DNA of 47,661 nucleotides from Saccharopolyspora oryzae (GTDB taxonomy: Bacteria > Actinomycetota > Actinomycetes > Mycobacteriales > Pseudonocardiaceae): contig NZ_JAQGLA010000058.1 of the NCBI RefSeq assembly GCF_027853915.1, forward strand, positions 1-47,661, written 5' to 3'. Of this stretch, positions 33,484 through 42,693 are shown piece by piece. Every line of letters starts with the position of its first letter. Positions within the stretch are counted from its first letter, which is position 1. The notes beneath the pieces are model-generated. The model had not been told where the DNA came from. It did no database searches and saw only the letters and a list, made by a program, of their open reading frames with translations. A program made the position numbers and the translations under genes.

Positions 33484-34904
33484 TGCCCGGACCGGCCGCT
33501 CAGACCGGAGCGACCAGCGGCGCCCCGCGAGTTCTCACTCGGCGGGGCACCGAACTGTTCATGCTGGTTTTCGCTGCGGTGATCGTCACCTTCGCGCTGC
33601 TGCTCGTGGAGGTCGCGCAGGAGCAGACAGTCACCAGGGACCTCTTCCTCTACGGGGCGGCGTTCCTGGTGCTGTTCGGCGCGGCGCACTTCGCGGTGCG
33701 CAGGTGGGCGCCCTACGCCGACCCGCTGATCTTGCCCCTGGTGGCGCTGATCAACGGGATAGGCCTGGTCATCCTGCACAGGCTCGACCTGGCCGAGGCG
33801 TCGGGCGGACCGTTCACCGGCAAGCAGATCCTGTTCACCACGGTCGGCGTGGTGCTGTTCGTGCTGGTGCTGAAGTTCGTCCAGGACCACCGGACGCTGG
33901 CCCAGTACGGCTACACGTGCGGCTTCGTCGGGTTGGCGCTGCTGGCGCTGCCCGGCCTGCTGCCGAGCAGCATCTCGGAGGCCAACGGCGCGAAGCTGTG
34001 GATCTCGATCGGCGGGATGTCGATCCAGCCGGGCGAGTTCGCGAAGATCCTGCTGCTGATCTTCTTCGCGTCGTTCCTGGTGTCCAAGCGCGAGCTGTTC
34101 ACCACCGCCGGCAAGCGGTTCCTCGGCATCGACTGGCCGCGGGCCCGCGACATGATGCCGGTGCTGGTGGCGTGGATGCTGTCCATCGGCATCGTGGTGC
34201 TGGAGAAGGACCTCGGCACCTCGCTGCTGTTCTTCGGCATCGTGCTGGTGATGCTCTACATCGCGACCGAGCGCGCGGTGTGGGTGTTCCTCGGCCTGTC
34301 CATGTTCGCGCTCGGCTGCATCGTCGCGTTCAACCTGTTCGACCACGTGCAGGTCCGGGTCAACACCTGGCTGGACCCGCTGGGTCCGGAGGTGGACGGC
34401 AAGGACCCCGGTTTCCAGCTGCGCACCGGTCTGATGGGCATGGCCAAGGGCGGCATCGAGGGTTCCGGCCTGGGCAAGGGCCTGCCGCAGAAGACGCCGT
34501 GGGCGTCCAGCGACTTCATCATCTCCGCGGTCGGCGAGGAGCTCGGGCTGATCGGCCTGATGGCCCTGTTCCTGGTCTACCTGCTGCTGATGATGCGCGG
34601 CCTGCGCAGCGCGCTGGCGGTGCGCGACTCGTTCGGCAAGCTGTTCGCCGGCGGTCTGTCGTTCACCCTCGCGCTGCAGCTGTTCGTGGTCGCCGGTGGT
34701 GTCACCGGGCTGATCCCGATGACCGGTCTGACCGCCCCGTTCATGGCCGCTGGTGGTTCGTCGATGCTGGCGAACTACGTGCTGATCGCGCTGCTGCTGC
34801 GGGTTTCCGACGCGGCGCGCCGGCCGCAGGCGCCGGCGAAGCCGAAGCCGAAGCAGGCTCCGATCGCCGAAGCGCATACCGAACTGGTGGAGCGTCCCCG
34901 ATGA
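33483..34904 (+). CDS. rodA: RodA: SEDS peptidoglycan glycosyltransferase
   Basis: 473 residues from ATG 33483, sharing a base with the pstP stop (TGATG). A polytopic SEDS protein with more than ten helices. Family motifs include PGEFAKILLLIFFASFLVSKRE, VLEKDLGTSLLFFGIVLVMLY and KGLPQKTPWASSDFIISAVGEELGLIGLM. The conserved Asp of the glycosyltransferase site is expected in the loop after the EKDLG motif (family knowledge). It polymerises lipid II together with the class B PBP next door. It overlaps pbpA by 4 bases. Confidence 0.95.
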   Translation: MPGPAAQTGATSGAPRVLTRRGTELFMLVFAAVIVTFALLLVEVAQEQTVTRDLFLYGAAFLVLFGAAHFAVRRWAPYADPLILPLVALINGIGLVILHRLDLAEASGGPFTGKQILFTTVGVVLFVLVLKFVQDHRTLAQYGYTCGFVGLALLALPGLLPSSISEANGAKLWISIGGMSIQPGEFAKILLLIFFASFLVSKRELFTTAGKRFLGIDWPRARDMMPVLVAWMLSIGIVVLEKDLGTSLLFFGIVLVMLYIATERAVWVFLGLSMFALGCIVAFNLFDHVQVRVNTWLDPLGPEVDGKDPGFQLRTGLMGMAKGGIEGSGLGKGLPQKTPWASSDFIISAVGEELGLIGLMALFLVYLLLMMRGLRSALAVRDSFGKLFAGGLSFTLALQLFVVAGGVTGLIPMTGLTAPFMAAGGSSMLANYVLIALLLRVSDAARRPQAPAKPKPKQAPIAEAHTELVERPR

Positions 34905-36358
34905 ACAAGCCGTTGCGCCGCGTGGCGCTGGCCATGATGGCGATGATCGTGCTGCTGATGGGCAACGCGACCTACGTCCAGGTGATCAAGGCCGACGAGC
35001 TGAACGAGGACGGCCGCAACGTCCGCACCCGCTACGAGCGCTACGGCCGCGAGCGCGGGCAGATCATCGCCCAGGGCCAGTCGCTGGCCGGTTCGCAGCG
35101 GACCGAGGACCCGATCTACAAGTTCCAGCGCCAGTACTCCAACGGCCCGGCGTTCTCGCCGGTGACCGGGTTCTACTCGTTCTACTACGGTTCCAACGGG
35201 ATCGAGCGCGCCGAGGACTCGATCCTCGACGGCACCGACGACAGCCTCGCGTTCCGCCGGCTGTCCGACATGATCACCGGGAACTCGCCGCGCGGTGGCA
35301 GCGTCGAGCTGACCATCAACCCGGCCATGCAGCAGGTGGCCTACGAGCAGCTGACCAAGCAGGGCTTCCACGGTTCGGTGGTGGCGCTGGACCCGCGGAC
35401 CGGCGAGGTCCTGTCCATGGTCAACGCGCCGTCCTACGACCCGAACCTGCTGACCTCGAGCGACAACAACGAGGTCGCCCAGCAGTGGAACAAGCTCAAC
35501 GACGACCCGGACCGGCCGATGGCCAACCGCTCGGTCTCCGAGATCTACCCACCGGGTTCGACGTTCAAGCTGATCACCACGGCTGCCGCGCTGCAGAACG
35601 GCTACACGCCGGACAGCAAGATCGAGACCGCCGCGCGGATCCCGCTGCCGAACACCGCCAGCGCGACACTGCCCAACTACAACAGCAACACGTGCAAGGG
35701 CGACACCCTCACGCTGGCCGTGGCCTACTCGTGCAACACGGCGTTCGCCAAGATCGCCGGTGAGCTCGGCGCGGACAAGATGCGGGAGACCGCGGCCGCG
35801 TTCGGCTTCGGCGAGGACCTGCAGATCCCGATGGCCGTGGCCAAGTCCGACCTCGGCCCGATGGCCGACGGCGCGTCGCTCTACCAGAGCGGCATCGGCC
35901 AGCGCGACGTCCGCGTCACCCCGATGCAGAACGCGATGATCGCCGCGGCCATCGCCAACGACGGCAAGCTGATGAAGCCGCAGGTCGTGAAGGCAAACCG
36001 CGCCCCGGACATGGCGGAGCTGGACACCTTCAAGCCGGAAGAGCTGCACCAGGCCGTCTCCCCGGAGATCGCGCACATGATCCGGGACATGATGATCAAG
36101 TCGGAGCAGAACACCAAGGGCTCCGGCAAGATCTCCAACATCCAGATCGCCTCGAAGACCGGTACCGCCCAGCACGGCGACGTCGGCGACAAGCCGCACG
36201 GGTGGTACGTGGCGTTCGCCCCCGCGGAGAACCCGACCATCGCGGTCGCGGTGATCGTGGAGAACGGCGGCGACGAGGGCGCGGAGGCCACCGGCGGCTC
36301 GATCGCCGCCCCGATCGGCCGGGAGGTCATCCGGGCCGGTCTGCAGGGAGGTGGCTGA
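34901..36358 (+). CDS. pbpA: PbpA: class B penicillin-binding protein
   Basis: 485 residues from ATG 34901. One N-terminal anchor helix (ALAMMAMIVLLMGNATYVQVI), a dimerisation region, then a transpeptidase domain. The catalytic SxxK is S220-T-F-K223, the SxN motif is SCN at 277-279 and the KTG motif is at 419-421. All active-site motifs are intact. It cross-links peptidoglycan and pairs with RodA; in Mycobacterium it is a PknB substrate. The pknA start lies 3 bases after its stop, keeping the operon tight. Confidence 0.96.
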   Translation: MNKPLRRVALAMMAMIVLLMGNATYVQVIKADELNEDGRNVRTRYERYGRERGQIIAQGQSLAGSQRTEDPIYKFQRQYSNGPAFSPVTGFYSFYYGSNGIERAEDSILDGTDDSLAFRRLSDMITGNSPRGGSVELTINPAMQQVAYEQLTKQGFHGSVVALDPRTGEVLSMVNAPSYDPNLLTSSDNNEVAQQWNKLNDDPDRPMANRSVSEIYPPGSTFKLITTAAALQNGYTPDSKIETAARIPLPNTASATLPNYNSNTCKGDTLTLAVAYSCNTAFAKIAGELGADKMRETAAAFGFGEDLQIPMAVAKSDLGPMADGASLYQSGIGQRDVRVTPMQNAMIAAAIANDGKLMKPQVVKANRAPDMAELDTFKPEELHQAVSPEIAHMIRDMMIKSEQNTKGSGKISNIQIASKTGTAQHGDVGDKPHGWYVAFAPAENPTIAVAVIVENGGDEGAEATGGSIAAPIGREVIRAGLQGGG

Positions 36359-36361
36359 TCC

Positions 36362-37654
36362 GTGCTGACCTCCGGCCAGTTACTCGCCGACCGGTACCGA
36401 CTCGGCAAGCGCATCGCGGTCGGCGGCATGGGCGAGGTGTGGGAGGCGGTGGACGTCCGGCTCGACCGGACGGTGGCGATCAAGGTGCTCAAGGCCGAGC
36501 TGTGCGGGGACGCCGAGTTCCTGCACCGCTTCCGCACCGAAGCGCGCACCACCGCGTCCTTGAACCACCCCGGCATCGCCGCGGTGCACGACTACGGCGA
36601 GACCGCTGCCATCCCGGACGGGCCGGAGGACACCGCCTACCTGGTGATGGAGCTGGTCGAGGGCGAGCCGTTGGCGGCGATCCTCGCCCGCGAGGGTCGC
36701 ATCAACACCGACCACACGCTGGACATGCTGGAGCAGGCCGGCCAGGCGCTGCAGGCCGCGCACGAGCGCGGTCTGGTGCACCGGGACGTCAAGCCCGGCA
36801 ACATCCTGATCACCCCCGACGGCAAGGTGAAGCTGACCGACTTCGGCATCGCCAAGGCCGCCGACTCGGCGCCGGTGACCCGCTCCGGGATGGTGATGGG
36901 CACCGCGCACTACATCGCGCCGGAGCAGGCCCTGGGCGAGGACGCGACCCCGTCCAGCGACGTGTACTCGCTGGCCGTGGTCGGGTACGAGTGCCTGATG
37001 GGGCACCGCCCGTTCCTGTCCGACAACGCGGTGACGGTCGCGATGATGCACATCCGCGACATCCCGCCGCCGCTGCCGCCGGACGTGCCGCCGGGCGTGC
37101 GCGCGCTGATCGAGGCGACCATGGTCAAGGACCCGCGACGCCGCTACGTCGACGGTGGCGAGTTCGCCAACGCCGTCGCAGCGGTGCGCGCGGGCCGACC
37201 GCTGCCGACACCGTCGTCGCTGGTCGTGCCGCAGCAGCGCCAGCAGCTGAACGTGCCAGTGCTGAACACCGGCGTCCACCCGATGCCGGGTCAGCAACTA
37301 CCGCCGATGGGCAACACCTATCCGCCGGGAGTGATCCCACCGCAGGCACCGGCCCCGCAGCTGCCACCACCGCAGCAACAGCAGGCACCACCCGGCTCCT
37401 CGACCAGCAAGGTCGTGATCTGGGTTCTGGTGGCGGTGCTGGCGGTGGCGGTGCTGGTGGCGGTGGGATTCGCCACCTACTGGGTCGTCAACCGCGATCA
37501 AGGCATGGGTGCGGCACCTCACGGCCTGGATTCCGCTGCACCGCTGGGCCACACTGCGCTACGGCATCCGGACCCGGCGGCTGTGCCGGGCCCCGGAGTC
37601 GGGGGAGCACCACTCGTCCCGTCGGCCACTACCGGCGAGGGCGGATCGGCATGA
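36362..37654 (+). CDS. pknA: PknA: Ser/Thr protein kinase
   Basis: 430 residues from GTG 36362. The kinase domain (about 1-270) has Gly loop [18 protein letters not shown] lysine K41 (VAIKVL), catalytic D142 in [11 protein letters not shown] in LTDFGIAKA and activation loop with [16 protein letters not shown] Pro/Gln-rich linker precedes one transmembrane helix ([20 protein letters not shown]). The external part is only about 50 residues and has no PASTA repeats, as in other PknA proteins. It phosphorylates division and growth proteins, including PknB. Confidence 0.95.
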   Translation: MLTSGQLLADRYRLGKRIAVGGMGEVWEAVDVRLDRTVAIKVLKAELCGDAEFLHRFRTEARTTASLNHPGIAAVHDYGETAAIPDGPEDTAYLVMELVEGEPLAAILAREGRINTDHTLDMLEQAGQALQAAHERGLVHRDVKPGNILITPDGKVKLTDFGIAKAADSAPVTRSGMVMGTAHYIAPEQALGEDATPSSDVYSLAVVGYECLMGHRPFLSDNAVTVAMMHIRDIPPPLPPDVPPGVRALIEATMVKDPRRRYVDGGEFANAVAAVRAGRPLPTPSSLVVPQQRQQLNVPVLNTGVHPMPGQQLPPMGNTYPPGVIPPQAPAPQLPPPQQQQAPPGSSTSKVVIWVLVAVLAVAVLVAVGFATYWVVNRDQGMGAAPHGLDSAAPLGHTALRHPDPAAVPGPGVGGAPLVPSATTGEGGSA

Positions 37655-37691
37655 TGGGACGATCGTTGACAAGGATCGGAACGACGCTTCG

Positions 37692-39659
37692 ATGAGTTCA
37701 CCCCGACTTCTGTCCAACCGATACGAGCTCGGTGAGACGCTCGGCTACGGCGGCATGTCCGAGGTGTTCCGCGGTCGCGACACCCGGTTGAGCCGGGACG
37801 TGGCGGTGAAGATCCTGCGCGCCGACCTCGCCCGCGACCCCACGTTCCAGCTGCGGTTCCGGCGCGAGGCGCAGAACGCCGCCGCGCTGAACCACCCGGC
37901 GATCGTGGCCGTCTACGACACCGGCGAAACGGACTCCGAGAGCGGGCCGCTGCCCTACATCGTGATGGAGTACGTCGACGGCCGGACGCTGCGCGACATC
38001 GTCAAGACCGAGGGGCCGCTGACCCCGCGCCGGGCGATGGAGGTCATGGCGGACGCTTCGGCGGCGCTGGACTTCAGCCACCGGCACGGCATCATCCACC
38101 GCGACGTCAAGCCGGCCAACATCATGATCACCGGCTCCGGCGCGGTGAAGGTGATGGACTTCGGCATCGCCCGCGCGCTGGCCGACGGCCAGGCGGCGGT
38201 CACCCAGACCGCCGCGGTGATCGGCACCGCGCAGTACCTGTCGCCGGAGCAGGCGCGCGGCGAGGCGGTGGACGCGCGCAGCGACGTCTACGCCACGGGC
38301 TGCGTGGTGTTCGAGCTGGTCACCGGGGAACCGCCGTTCACCGGTGACTCGCCGGTCGCGGTGGCCTACCAGCACGTCCGGGAGGAGCCGCGCAAGCCCT
38401 CCGACCTGAACCCGGCGGTGCCCGCGTCGCTGGACGCGGTGGTGCTCAAGGCGTTGAGCAAGAACCCGGCGAACCGCTACCAGTCGGCCGCGGAGATGCG
38501 CGCCGACCTGGTGCGGGTGCTGTCCGGGCAGCGCCCGAAGGCTCCGATGATCATGTCGGACGAGGAGCGCACCGCGATGCTGACCCAGACCTCGGCGCCG
38601 ACCGAGGTCGTGCCGGGTCGCCACCGGTCGGTGGAGCGCGACGCGGAAGAACCGGTCGACGACGAGCGGGACCGCAAGCGCCGCAAGCACCGGATGGTCG
38701 CGCTCATCACGCTGGCCTGCGTCGCGGTCTTCGCGCTCGCCGCGTGGGGGATCACCGCGTTGGTCGGCAACAGCGCGCCCAAGACCGAGCCCGTGCCGAA
38801 CTTCAAGAACATGCTCAAGACCCAGGCGATGGACTACGCGCAGAAGGAGGGCTGGCGGGTCGATCCCAAGGCCTGCCCGTCCACGCCGGACCAGATCGAG
38901 AAGATCGTCAAGCAGACGCCCGAGTACCCGGCGCAGCTGAACAAGGAAACGGACGCGATCGAGATCTGCTACGGCACCGGTCCGGAGAGCGTGGACGTCC
39001 CGGACCTGGAAGGCCTGTCCATGTCCGAGGCGCAGCTGAAGCTGCGGGACGCCGGCCTCACGCTGGGCATCACGCCGGAGTACCGGGAGACCTCGGACTC
39101 CAAGATGGTCCAGAAGATCATGGACTGGGACAACCGGGGCTCCTCCGTCGCCAAGGGCACCACGATCAACGTCGTGGTGGGCAAGGCGGTCGAGACCGTC
39201 CAGGTCCGCGACGTCCGCGGCCAGCCCTTCGACACGGCGAAGGCCTACCTGGAGGGCGCCGGGTTCAGCGTCAAGAAGCAGGTGCGCGACTCCGACCAGC
39301 CCGCTGACACGGTGCTCGACCAGACGCCGGCGGGCGGAACCCAGGCCCGCGCGGGTTCCGAGGTGACCCTGGTGGTCTCCAACGGCCAGCAGATCTCCGT
39401 CCCGGACCTGACCGGCATGTCGCCGAGCCAGGCCGAGCAGGCGCTGCAGAGCCGCGGGTGGACCGGCAGCATCAACGAGGTCAGCCAGGACACCCCGGAC
39501 AAGGACAAGGACGGCAAGGTGCTCAGCTCCTCGCCGGGCTCCGGCCAGAAGATCGGCCGCAACGAGACGGTGACGATCTACGTGGGCAACTACAGCAAGG
39601 GCTCGTCGCCGACCACCAGCCCGGACAACGGCGGAGGCCTCTTCCCGCCGTTCGGCTGA
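37692..39659 (+). CDS. pknB: PknB: PASTA-domain Ser/Thr protein kinase
   Basis: 655 residues from ATG 37692. The kinase domain (1-275) shows GETLGYGGMSEVFRG, ATP lysine K40, catalytic D138 in HRDVKPAN, MDFGIARA and the activation loop QTAAVIGTAQYLSPEQ. A juxtamembrane region with Arg/Lys clusters leads to a transmembrane helix (about 335-357). Four PASTA repeats follow (about 366-640), the first more diverged (PVPNFKNMLKTQAMDYAQ). PASTA domains sense muropeptides or lipid II at the septum. Terminator follows at 39671. Confidence 0.96.
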   Translation: MSSPRLLSNRYELGETLGYGGMSEVFRGRDTRLSRDVAVKILRADLARDPTFQLRFRREAQNAAALNHPAIVAVYDTGETDSESGPLPYIVMEYVDGRTLRDIVKTEGPLTPRRAMEVMADASAALDFSHRHGIIHRDVKPANIMITGSGAVKVMDFGIARALADGQAAVTQTAAVIGTAQYLSPEQARGEAVDARSDVYATGCVVFELVTGEPPFTGDSPVAVAYQHVREEPRKPSDLNPAVPASLDAVVLKALSKNPANRYQSAAEMRADLVRVLSGQRPKAPMIMSDEERTAMLTQTSAPTEVVPGRHRSVERDAEEPVDDERDRKRRKHRMVALITLACVAVFALAAWGITALVGNSAPKTEPVPNFKNMLKTQAMDYAQKEGWRVDPKACPSTPDQIEKIVKQTPEYPAQLNKETDAIEICYGTGPESVDVPDLEGLSMSEAQLKLRDAGLTLGITPEYRETSDSKMVQKIMDWDNRGSSVAKGTTINVVVGKAVETVQVRDVRGQPFDTAKAYLEGAGFSVKKQVRDSDQPADTVLDQTPAGGTQARAGSEVTLVVSNGQQISVPDLTGMSPSQAEQALQSRGWTGSINEVSQDTPDKDKDGKVLSSSPGSGQKIGRNETVTIYVGNYSKGSSPTTSPDNGGGLFPPFG

Positions 39660-39670
39660 CCAGGGCATGA

Positions 39671-39705
39671 CGAAGGGCGCCTCCCCGCGCGGGAGGCGCC
39701 CTTCG
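39671..39705. terminator. Bidirectional terminator between pknB and trpG
   Basis: Perfect 15-bp stem (CGAAGGGCGCCTCCC at 39671-39685, complement at 39691-39705), 5-nt loop, 11 bases after the pknB stop. It lies 22 bases beyond the stop of the convergent gene. Confidence 0.85.
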
Positions 39706-39726
39706 TCCTTCCGGAGTTCTTGCTGG

Positions 39727-40368
39727 TCAGCGCTGGGCTGCGGCGGCGACTTCGCGCATGCCGCGTTCGAGGCCGGCGACGAGGTGCTCGTCCACCGGGT
39801 AGCCCGCGCTGGCCATCCAGTTGGCGAGCATGCGGTGGCCGCCATCGGTGAGCACCGACTCGGGGTGGAACTGGACGCCCTCGACCGGCAGCTCGCGGTG
39901 GCGCATGCCCATCACGATGCCCGAGGCGGTCTTGGCGGTGATCTCGAAGTCGTCCGGGATGGAGTCCGCGCGGACGATCAGCGAGTGGTAGCGGGTCGCG
40001 ATGAACGGCTCAGCCAGCCCGGCGAACACCCCGGCGCGGGAGTGGTGGATCTCGCTGACCTTGCCGTGCAGCAGCTCCGGCGCCCGCTCGACGACCCCGC
40101 CCCACACCGCGCCGATGGCCTGGTGCCCGAGGCACACGCCCAGCACCGGCTTGCGCTCCGCGGCGCAGCGCTGGATCAGCTCCATCGTGCGACCGGCGCG
40201 GTCCGGCGTGCCCGGACCGGGGCTGAGCAGGACGCCGTCGGCGGCCGCCACGTCGTCGTCGGTGACGACGTCGTTGCGGCGCACGACGCAGTCCGCGCCC
40301 AGCTGGGCGAGGTACTGCACGAGGTTGTAGACGAAGCTGTCGTAGTTGTCGACGACGAGTACGCGCAC
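39727..40368 (-). CDS. pabA: Aminodeoxychorismate/anthranilate synthase glutamine amidotransferase
   Basis: 213 residues from GTG 40368. A class I glutamine amidotransferase: opening MRVLVVDNYDSFVYNLVQYLAQLGA, LSPGPGTPD oxyanion motif, nucleophile Cys in GVCLGHQAIG, and the His-Glu pair in GVQFHPESVLT. It supplies ammonia to chorismate for p-aminobenzoate (folate) and/or tryptophan. The position next to pknB matches trpG/pabA in actinobacteria. The choice between PabA and TrpG cannot be made from sequence alone. Confidence 0.95.
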   Translation of the reverse strand: MRVLVVDNYDSFVYNLVQYLAQLGADCVVRRNDVVTDDDVAAADGVLLSPGPGTPDRAGRTMELIQRCAAERKPVLGVCLGHQAIGAVWGGVVERAPELLHGKVSEIHHSRAGVFAGLAEPFIATRYHSLIVRADSIPDDFEITAKTASGIVMGMRHRELPVEGVQFHPESVLTDGGHRMLANWMASAGYPVDEHLVAGLERGMREVAAAAQR

Positions 40369-40621
40369 GTCGCCAGCGTACGCGCGCCCGTGACGTCACG
40401 TCCTACTGGTTTTGAACCGAACCCGTCCTTGTTTTTGAAACGCCGGAGGCGTTTAGCCCGCCCTCGGCGCTGGCACCGCCGCGGGTTCTCAGCGTTCGCC
40501 TGGCGAGGACGGCCCGACTGCCGTGTATTGGCATACATAAAGTCGGGCACCCGCAGACCAGGCGGGCGCTGAGGTTCCGCTACTTGCACCGCCACGCAAA
40601 ACGAGTGCTTCAGACAGGCAC

Positions 40622-40777
40622 CTACTGCGTGGTCACGTCGTTGAACGGCAGCAGCGGGTCGATCCACGGGAACACCACGAACAGCAGCAGCGCGACGGCC
40701 GCGACCACCAGCAGCAGGGCCTGCACCGCCTTCGCGGCAGTGCCGCCGGGCAGGTGCCGCCAGATCCACCCGTACAT
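40622..40777 (-). CDS. Small single-pass membrane protein downstream of sortase
   Basis: 51 residues from ATG 40777, sharing a base with the sortase stop (TGATG), so certainly co-translated. It reads MYGWIWRHLPGGTAAKAV then a helix LLLVVAAVALLLFVVFPWI and a short outside end DPLLPFNDVTTQ. Similar small proteins follow class E sortases in the crgA-trpG interval of actinobacteria; the function is not known. It may stabilise the sortase or its complex (inference). Confidence 0.8.
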   Translation of the reverse strand: MYGWIWRHLPGGTAAKAVQALLLVVAAVALLLFVVFPWIDPLLPFNDVTTQ

Positions 40778-41616
40778 CAGCGTTCCTCCAGCTCAGCGGG
40801 CCGCAGTTCCGGGTGCGCCGGGTCCTTCGGGTACTCCGTGGTGAGCACGCCGTGCACGATCAGCCGCTGCTCGGCGGAGAACTCCGGGTGGCAGGTGGTC
40901 AGCGTGATCAGCCTGGTGCGCTGGTCCGGGGGCAGCAGGTCGACCGGCTGGCCGGGAACCGGGTGGATCACCTCGCCCTGCGTCGGTAGCACGATGCGCT
41001 GGCCGTGCACCTGCTCGTACGGCCCGCCGATCGGCGCCACGCCCTGGCAGCGCTGGTCACCGCCGTGCCCGTTCCACCCGGCGACCTCGTCGGCCATCGG
41101 CAGCACCCGGTAGACGTACCAGCGGGTCGCGGTCTCCACCACGATCGGATCGCACGAGTCGAGCTTGTCCAGGTCGTTGAACGGGGCGCCCTTGCCGATC
41201 CGGTGCCCGGCCACCGCGAAGTTGCCCTGCTCGCCGGGCCAGGCGGTGCCGACGTAGTGGCCCGGACCGGCGGAGAGCGTCTCGCCGTCGGTGCCTTCCA
41301 GCACCGCGAACCGGAAGTCCGGCCCGAACTCCGGCAGGTACAGCTGGGCGAAGCCCTCACCGGTGCTGGGCGGCGGTGGCGGCGCGGCCGGTGCCGGCTG
41401 CTCCCACCGGGTCTGCAGCTGGTCGGTGGCCTCGGCCTGCTTGCGGGCGGTGGACCAGTCGGTCACGTAGACCGCGTAGAACACGAAGAGCAGCAGCACC
41501 AGGCCCGCGGTGATCAGCAGCTCGCCGACCACGCGCAGCGCGGAGCGGACGCGTCGACGATCCGGCGGCGGGGCCTCCGGGTGCTCGGGGGATGCCACGG
41601 TTGCGCTCTCCGTCAC
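40777..41616 (-). CDS. srtE: Class E sortase
   Basis: 279 residues. An N-terminal Pro/Glu-rich cytosolic part, one helix (GELLITAGLVLLLFVFYAVYV) and an external sortase domain. Catalytic His138 is in NFAVAGHRIG, catalytic Cys242 in LITLTTCHPEFSAEQRLIV, with the Arg in AEQRLIV. TLxTC is the sortase signature. Class E sortases join LAxTG-type proteins to the cell wall in high-GC actinobacteria. The start is GTG 41616. It is divergent from crgA. Confidence 0.93.
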   Translation of the reverse strand: MTESATVASPEHPEAPPPDRRRVRSALRVVGELLITAGLVLLLFVFYAVYVTDWSTARKQAEATDQLQTRWEQPAPAAPPPPPSTGEGFAQLYLPEFGPDFRFAVLEGTDGETLSAGPGHYVGTAWPGEQGNFAVAGHRIGKGAPFNDLDKLDSCDPIVVETATRWYVYRVLPMADEVAGWNGHGGDQRCQGVAPIGGPYEQVHGQRIVLPTQGEVIHPVPGQPVDLLPPDQRTRLITLTTCHPEFSAEQRLIVHGVLTTEYPKDPAHPELRPAELEER

Positions 41617-41794
41617 GGCTCGTTCGCGGGGTCCTGGTGGTCTCCGGGCAAAATGATCACGGCCGGGCTCTAGATCGGCTCTGTGATTACGTTAACGTGG
41701 TACCTGGAACAACGAGCCGATCCGCAGCTGGTTTCGCGGGTCTGCCACGCCCGAGCACGCGGCTCCCGCGGCCGCACCACCTGGCGAGGACACC

Positions 41795-42061
41795 ATGCCC
41801 AAGTCCAAGGTCCGCAAGAAGGACTCACCCACCCCGGTGACCGATCGCCGCACGCCGGTGAAGGCGAAGGCGCTCGGCCCGTCACACCCCATCTACGTCG
41901 CAGTGATGCTGGGGATGATGATCATCGGGCTGCTGTGGCTGGTGGTCAACTACATCGCGGGCGAGAAGATCCCGTTCATGACCGACCTCGGCGGCTGGAA
42001 CTTCGCCGTCGGGTTCGCCTTCATGATCGTCGGCCTGCTGATGACGATGCGTTGGCGCTGA
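41795..42061 (+). CDS. crgA: Cell division protein CrgA
   Basis: 88 residues from ATG 41795. Two transmembrane helices (PIYVAVMLGMMIIGLLWLVVNYI and WNFAVGFAFMIVGLLMTMRW) and a basic N-terminus (KSKVRKKDSPTPVTDRR) match CrgA, the small divisome protein that connects FtsZ, FtsQ and PBPs in actinobacteria. It is divergent from the sortase. A palindrome ACGTTAACGT at 41689-41698 lies in the shared promoter region. Confidence 0.95.
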   Translation: MPKSKVRKKDSPTPVTDRRTPVKAKALGPSHPIYVAVMLGMMIIGLLWLVVNYIAGEKIPFMTDLGGWNFAVGFAFMIVGLLMTMRWR

Positions 42062-42171
42062 CCCACCGCAGCGATTCGCGTGGAGGCCCGGAGGGCGCAA
42101 TCCCTTCGGGCCTCACTCATCCCGATGGCGGATTGACTCCGGGTCGTCGAACGACATGGGTGTAACTCATC

Positions 42172-42220
42172 CCCAGTGGGGATAACTCCTGTGGATAACT
42201 CATCGGTAGCGGGTGGATAA
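42172..42220. promoter_or_regulatory. Three GATAAC direct repeats upstream of PH-domain gene
   Basis: GGGGATAAC near 42178, GTGGATAAC at 42191-42199 and GTGGATAAC near 42212 are spaced about 20 bp apart, between crgA and the PH-domain gene. The middle one extends to TGTGGATAA (42190-42198), complement TTATCCACA, a DnaA-box consensus. The gene starts directly after them. Confidence 0.4.
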
Positions 42221-42222
42221 CG

Positions 42223-42630
42223 GTGGACGAGGCGAACGAATCGCAGCAGTGGGCCACCCCGGCGGGACTGGTGGTGATCGGCTGGGTGCTCACCGCAGCG
42301 GCCATCACCTGGTGGTTCGCCACCGAGTCCCCGGTGGACGGCCTGTTCGTCGGCGTCCTGGTGCTCGCCCTCGCCGCTGCCTCCGCGCACGCCACCATCT
42401 GCCGCCCGCGCCTGAGCGCGAACCGCGACGGCGTCACCATCCGGGGCCTGCGCGGCCGACGGCACTGGCCTTGGCCGGCCGTGGCGATCAGGGTCCGCGA
42501 GCACCGCCGCTTCGGCCGCGAGGTGCAGTCCCTTGAGCTCGACGCGGACGTCCTGGTCATCCTGACGCGCCTGGACCTGGGCGCGGACCCGCAGGACGTC
42601 GCCGACGCCCTGCGCACCTGGCGGAGCTGA
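42223..42630 (+). CDS. PH-domain membrane protein
   Basis: 135 residues from GTG 42223. Two transmembrane helices (PAGLVVIGWVLTAAAITWWF, GLFVGVLVLALAAASAHA) precede a bacterial PH-like domain (PRLSANRDGVTIRGLRGRRHWPWPAVAIRVREHRRFGREVQSLEL). The order next to crgA matches that of Rv0010c in Mycobacterium tuberculosis. Its function is unknown; bacterial PH domains often contact membrane or protein partners. Confidence 0.85.
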   Translation: MDEANESQQWATPAGLVVIGWVLTAAAITWWFATESPVDGLFVGVLVLALAAASAHATICRPRLSANRDGVTIRGLRGRRHWPWPAVAIRVREHRRFGREVQSLELDADVLVILTRLDLGADPQDVADALRTWRS

Positions 42631-42636
42631 GCAGGA

Positions 42637-42669
42637 ATCAGCCCCGGCACAGTCGTAGCCGGGGCTGAT
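42637..42669. terminator. Bidirectional terminator between PH-domain and rhomboid genes
   Basis: Perfect 12-bp stem (ATCAGCCCCGGC at 42637-42648, complement at 42658-42669), 9-nt loop, between convergent genes. Confidence 0.8.
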
Positions 42670-42693
42670 CGAAGTCCTTGCTACTACTCGCTA

